Shown piece after piece: positions 60,696 through 64,000 of a DNA stretch of 64,000 nt. Source of the stretch: Candidatus Aalborgicola bjergmarkensis (GTDB lineage Bacteria > Pseudomonadota > Gammaproteobacteria > Burkholderiales > Burkholderiaceae_C); assembly GCA_016708725.1 (NCBI GenBank), contig JADJFE010000040.1, positions 124,001 through 188,000 on the forward strand, in the 5' to 3' direction. The notes under the pieces are model-generated. The model had not been told where the DNA came from, ran no database searches, and was given only the letters and a program-made list of their open reading frames with translations. Numbering within the stretch: the first letter of the stretch is position 1; each line of letters begins with the position of its first letter. The translations under genes were made by a program, and so were the position numbers.

Positions 60696-61019
60696 ATGAC
60701 CCGATCTGATCTAGTTGAAGAGTTGGCTTGCCGTTTTAGCCAAATTTCGCAAAAGGATGCTGAACATGCCGTCAAGCTTATCCTCGATGCCATGAACGAT
60801 GCCCTGGTAGCGGGACAGCGCATTGAAATTCGCGGGTTTGGCAGCTTTTCTGTCAACCAGCGCCCGGCGCGCATGGGGCGCAACCCGCGCAGCGGGGAAA
60901 GTGTGGCGATTCCAGAGCGGCGTGTACTGCACTTCAAACCTGGCAAAGCCCTGCGTGAATCCGTGGACCAGGATAGCCCTGCGTCGTTTTCGTCGGTTTC
61001 GGATACTCCCGCTGTCTGA
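60696..61019 (+). CDS. ihfB: Integration host factor subunit beta
   Basis: A DNA-bending nucleoid protein, partner of IhfA. The 107-residue protein has the HU/IHF fold (TRSDLVEELACRFSQISQKD) and the DNA-intercalating arm (GQRIEIRGFGSFSVNQRPAR, GRNPRSGESVAIP). ATG 60696 has ATGAGG upstream. It is followed by lapA 17 bp downstream. Confidence 0.97.
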   Translation: MTRSDLVEELACRFSQISQKDAEHAVKLILDAMNDALVAGQRIEIRGFGSFSVNQRPARMGRNPRSGESVAIPERRVLHFKPGKALRESVDQDSPASFSSVSDTPAV

Positions 61020-61036
61020 TTAATTATTTGGCAGTA

Positions 61037-61348
61037 ATGAAACACCTTGCCAGGTTCGCAAAGTGGATGCTCAAAGCAGCCATTTTCTTTACGCTGTTCG
61101 CCTTTGCGCTGAACAACCAGCACGATGTCACCGTGCATTTTTTCTTTGGCCGTCAATGGACTGCACCTTTGGTACTGGTGGTGTTGAGTGCATTTGCCAT
61201 CGGTCTGGTAATTGGTGTTCTGGGCATGGTGCCACGCTGGTGGCAACACCGACGCACTGCGGTACTGGCGCGCAAGGCCGCGACCACTACGGCTGCTGCC
61301 CTGGAACCTGAAAAGCCACCTGCGCCACCACCTTTGTATGGAATTTGA
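61037..61348 (+). CDS. lapA: LapA-domain membrane protein
   Basis: A 103-residue inner-membrane protein with two hydrophobic segments (LKAAIFFTLFAFALNNQ and PLVLVVLSAFAIGLVIGVLG) and the LapA feature HDVTVHFFFGRQW. It works with LapB in controlling LPS synthesis through LpxC turnover. ATG 61037 is chosen over TTG 61028. Its 3' end overlaps lapB by 11 bp. Confidence 0.9.
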   Translation: MKHLARFAKWMLKAAIFFTLFAFALNNQHDVTVHFFFGRQWTAPLVLVVLSAFAIGLVIGVLGMVPRWWQHRRTAVLARKAATTTAAALEPEKPPAPPPLYGI

Positions 61349-62504
61349 TCCGGGTTCTATTCTTCTCGGGCTTCTCGGGTTGCCATTGGCTTTTGTACTG
61401 GGCTGGATAGCCTCGCGTTTTGATGTGCGCCAATTACGCATGGAAAACCACCAGGCTCCCAAGGCTTACTTCAAGGGGCTGAATTTCCTGCTCAACGAAC
61501 AACAGGACCAGGCCATTGATGCTTTCATCGAGGCGGTACAAAGCGACCCGGACACCTCCGAACTCCATTTCGCGCTTGGCAACCTGTTTCGCCGCCGGGG
61601 CGAATACGAGCGCGCAGTGCGCGTACACCAGCACCTGCTGTCGCGCGGTGACCTGAGCCTGGATGACCGGCACCGGGCGCAGCATGCGCTGGCGCTGGAC
61701 TTTCTCAAGGCCGGTTTGCTCGACCGCGCCGAGGAGGCTTTGCTCAAGCTCGAAGGAACCCGTTTTGAAACGCAGGCGCTGCTGGCGCTGCTAGCCAATT
61801 ACGAACGCTCGCGTGATTGGGAAAACGCGGCACAGATCGCACGCAAGCTCGAATCCAGCGGCCAGGGCAGTTTTAAAGGGCGTCTGGCGCATTACTTATG
61901 TGAGCAAGCAGCAAGCTGCGTGGCAGCAGGTGATGTGCACCAGGCGCAAACCCATCTGATCCAGGCGGTGCAAACGGCTCCCGATACACCCAGGCCGCGC
62001 ATTGATCTGGCCCGGCTGCAAAATCACACAGGCCAGGCAGCACAGGCATGCGAAACCTTGACCCAGGCACTGCTGGCCGCACCACTGGCTATTGGATTGA
62101 TTGCCCCCCTGCTGGCACAGTACGCCATAACATCCCGGCAAGGTGCCACCACACTGGAGCGCCTGAAAATGATCTATGGTCAGGAACCTTCACTGGACGT
62201 ACTCGATGCCATCGTGGCATTGGAGGCAGCCAGTGGCGCCCCCAGTGCCAGTGCGCGCGAATGGTATGCCAGGCATCTGGAAAAAGAGCCATCTCTGGTG
62301 GCCGCTGCCAAATGGATCTCCGGTGAAAAGCTCGAACACGAAGAGTTTCACCCAAGCGTGCAACGTGCCCTGGACCACGCTGTCAAGCCACTCACGCGCT
62401 ACCGCTGCGCCGCTTGTGGCTTTGAAGCCAAACAGCATTTCTGGCAATGCCCTGGCTGTCAGGCCTGGGACAGCTATCCTGCGCGGCGGGTAGAAGAGTT
62501 GTGA
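61338..62504 (+). CDS. lapB: LPS assembly regulator LapB (YciM)
   Basis: Recruits LpxC to FtsH for degradation and coordinates LPS assembly. The 388-residue protein has an N-terminal membrane anchor (ILLGLLGLPLAFVLGWIASR), several TPR repeats (KGLNFLLNEQQDQAIDAFIE and following) and a C-terminal rubredoxin-like metal knuckle (YRCAACGFEAKQHFWQCPGC, two CxxC pairs). Length matches E. coli LapB (389). It starts inside lapA and stops 18 bp before rfaE1, within an 11-bp tandem array. Confidence 0.96.
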   Translation: MEFDPGSILLGLLGLPLAFVLGWIASRFDVRQLRMENHQAPKAYFKGLNFLLNEQQDQAIDAFIEAVQSDPDTSELHFALGNLFRRRGEYERAVRVHQHLLSRGDLSLDDRHRAQHALALDFLKAGLLDRAEEALLKLEGTRFETQALLALLANYERSRDWENAAQIARKLESSGQGSFKGRLAHYLCEQAASCVAAGDVHQAQTHLIQAVQTAPDTPRPRIDLARLQNHTGQAAQACETLTQALLAAPLAIGLIAPLLAQYAITSRQGATTLERLKMIYGQEPSLDVLDAIVALEAASGAPSASAREWYARHLEKEPSLVAAAKWISGEKLEHEEFHPSVQRALDHAVKPLTRYRCAACGFEAKQHFWQCPGCQAWDSYPARRVEEL

Positions 62505-62528
62505 AAGAGTTATGAAAGCGTTATGAAC
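62496..62528. repeat. 11-bp three-copy tandem repeat across the lapB-rfaE1 junction
   Basis: GAGTTGTGAAA, GAGTTATGAAA, GCGTTATGAAC. The first unit contains the lapB stop (TGA 62502-62504); the second contains an unused ATG; the third contains the rfaE1 start (ATG 62523). Confidence 0.95.
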
Positions 62529-63476
62529 CATACAACAACACAACCCCTGACAATCCCCCGCGCGCAAATGACCAGCGCGCACGTTCTGGTCGTCGGCGAT
62601 GTGATGCTGGACCGCTACTGGTACGGCGCGGTAGACCGCATCTCGCCCGAAGCGCCGGTTCCGGTGGTGCGCATCAACCGCGAGGAAGAGCGCGCCGGTG
62701 GTGCTGCCAACGTGGCCTATAACGTCGTCACCCTGGGGGCGCAAGCTTCGCTGTTAAGCGTGGTAGGTGAGGACGAAGCCAGCCACACGCTGCAAGGGCT
62801 GGTCGCAAAAACCGGGATTCATACCCATTTCGGACGCGATGCCGACCTTAAAACCACCGTCAAGCTGCGGGTGATCGGGCGCCAGCAACAATTGTTGCGC
62901 CTTGACTTTGAAAACACCCCCAAAAACGAGCTGCTGGCCTCACAAACCAGCACTTTTGAGCGCTTGTTGCCGCAGCATGGTGCGGTGTTGTTTTCGGACT
63001 ATGGAAAAGGCGGTCTGGCACACATTACCGACATGATCGCGCATGCGCGTAGCGCTGCCAAACCCATCCTGGTCGATCCCAAGGGCAGCGACTACACACG
63101 CTACAAAAACGCCAGCATCATCACACCTAACCGCCTTGAATTGCAGCAAGTCATCGGCTCCTGGTCGGATGAAGACACCTTGCGCACCCGTGCGCAGCAA
63201 TTGCGTGCGCAATTGAATCTGGATGCCATTTTGCTCACGCGCAGCGAAGAAGGTATGACCCTGTTCGATTCCCAGGGTGATTTACACGTCAGTGCACAGG
63301 CGCGCGAAGTGTTCGATGTCACCGGCGCAGGCGACACGGTTATTGCCACCATGGCCGCGCTGGTGGCCGCTGGCGTTTCGTTGCGCGCCGCCCTCCCCCT
63401 TGCCAATCGTGCCGGTGGTCTGGTCGTCGGAAAATTTGGCACGGCAACTGTATCGTATGAGGAGTTATTTCCATGA
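62523..63476 (+). CDS. rfaE1: D-glycero-beta-D-manno-heptose-7-phosphate kinase (RfaE domain I)
   Basis: Phosphorylates heptose-7-phosphate at C1 in ADP-heptose synthesis for the LPS core. The 317-residue PfkB/ribokinase-type protein has VLVVGDVMLDRYWYG, ERAGGAANVAYNVVTLG, VDPKGSDYTRYKNASIITPN and the catalytic VTGAGDTVIATMAAL. It lacks the C-terminal nucleotidyltransferase domain of E. coli HldE, as usual in Burkholderiales where that step is a separate gene (not in the window). Its stop overlaps rfaD (ATGA). Confidence 0.95.
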   Translation: MNHTTTQPLTIPRAQMTSAHVLVVGDVMLDRYWYGAVDRISPEAPVPVVRINREEERAGGAANVAYNVVTLGAQASLLSVVGEDEASHTLQGLVAKTGIHTHFGRDADLKTTVKLRVIGRQQQLLRLDFENTPKNELLASQTSTFERLLPQHGAVLFSDYGKGGLAHITDMIAHARSAAKPILVDPKGSDYTRYKNASIITPNRLELQQVIGSWSDEDTLRTRAQQLRAQLNLDAILLTRSEEGMTLFDSQGDLHVSAQAREVFDVTGAGDTVIATMAALVAAGVSLRAALPLANRAGGLVVGKFGTATVSYEELFP

Positions 63477-64000
63477 CCCGGATTGTTGTGACCGGAGCTG
63501 CCGGTTTTATTGGCAGCAATATCATCCAGGGGCTCAACGCCCGTGGCATCAAGGACATCATTGCCGTGGACGATTTGCGCCAGGGCGACAAGTTCCGCAA
63601 TTTGGCCGATCTGAGCATCGCGGACTATGTGGATGCCGATGTGTTCTACCCGGCGTATGCCAGCGGCCACTATGGGCAGGTGGAAGCCATATTCCATGAG
63701 GGCGCCTGCAGCGACACCATGGAGCAAGACGGAAAATACATGATGGCCAATAACTACACGCTGTCGTGCAACCTGTTCCATGCCTGCCAGAAACGCGGTG
63801 CACGCTTGCTGTACGCATCCTCCGCCGCCACCTACGGGGGCAGCGCCACATTCCGCGAAGAACCGACATTCGAGCACCCGCTTAACGTCTATGGTTATTC
63901 CAAGCTGCTGTTTGACCAGCATATGCGCCTGGAATGCGGCAGCAGTTTTCAACGTACCCTCTCAGGACGCACCAACCAGGTGGTGGGGTTTCGTTATTTC
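63473..64000 (+). CDS. rfaD: ADP-L-glycero-D-manno-heptose 6-epimerase, 5' part
   Basis: Epimerises ADP-heptose in LPS core synthesis. The window ends after 176 codons. The visible part has the Rossmann start (RIVVTGAAGFIGSNIIQGLN), HEGACSDTMEQDGKYMMANN and the catalytic region (LYASSAATYGG, then YGYSKLLFDQ with the Tyr-x3-Lys). The ATG at 63473 overlaps the rfaE1 stop by ATGA. The 3' half lies beyond the window. Confidence 0.95.
   Translation, partial: MTRIVVTGAAGFIGSNIIQGLNARGIKDIIAVDDLRQGDKFRNLADLSIADYVDADVFYPAYASGHYGQVEAIFHEGACSDTMEQDGKYMMANNYTLSCNLFHACQKRGARLLYASSAATYGGSATFREEPTFEHPLNVYGYSKLLFDQHMRLECGSSFQRTLSGRTNQVVGFRYF

Overview
The window looks like a chromosomal segment of a betaproteobacterium of order Burkholderiales, most likely family Comamonadaceae (Rhodoferax/Polaromonas-like). 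This is inferred from gene order and gene form: ompA-ubiG near gyrA, then gyrA-pheA-tyrA-aroA/cmk-rpsA-ihfB-lapA-lapB-rfaE1-rfaD; a fused AroA-Cmk protein; a lytic transglycosylase between parE and parC; and phoH-ybeY. No rRNA, tRNA, CRISPR array, prophage or transposase gene was seen.

Layout. 1-7.9 kb: signalling and envelope genes (7TMR-DISM sensor fragment, diguanylate cyclase, queC, a ytfE/ric repair protein behind a NsrR-like operator, a ZIP metal transporter, an outer-membrane barrel, and a PAS-GGDEF-EAL protein coupled to an Ala-rich coiled-coil protein). 8-12.8 kb: grxD, an ATP-binding regulator remnant, and livHMGF without a binding protein. 12.8-15.4 kb: a repeat-rich stretch around ruvC with two MITE-like elements and a duplicated ruvC tail. 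15.4-18.8 kb: a TRAP transporter (dctPQM) and a RidA-family gene with a 3' frameshift. 18.8-21.8 kb: cheR-cheD-cheB and cheW. 22-27 kb: parE, transglycosylase, parC. 27-28.1 kb: a VapBC pair with a truncated toxin next to a 175-bp element with 42-bp inverted ends. 28.1-30.9 kb: ppc.

31-43.7 kb is the most unusual part. A response regulator with GGDEF, EAL and a CZB-like tail, a periplasmic ABC-type binding protein and a hybrid histidine kinase appear to form one signalling operon. It is interrupted by a second, different set: a CHASE8-like hybrid kinase, a YfiR-family periplasmic protein and a TonB-dependent receptor. A 234-bp direct duplication of the binding-protein 3' end (about 95% identical) flanks this insert, and a mosaic scar lies at its right edge. 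The insert resembles the YfiBNR logic (periplasmic YfiR acting on a CHASE8 sensor), but its output is a phosphorelay and its outer-membrane partner would be a TonB receptor.

43.7-45 kb holds a RelE-like/HTH toxin-antitoxin pair with a palindromic operator and an orphan DUF433 gene. 45-47 kb: ybeY, phoH, ruvA. 47-51 kb: a leftward operon ubiG - acyltransferase/SGNH - HDOD - small protein. 51-64 kb: ompA, gyrA, aromatic amino acid genes, rpsA, ihfB, lapAB and heptose genes.

Two patterns run through the window. (1) A family of short repeats, alone or paired as inverted ends, sits between genes and once inside the aroA reading frame. (2) Perfect or near-perfect 8-15 bp tandem duplications occur at many gene starts, ends and junctions, often containing the start or stop codon.
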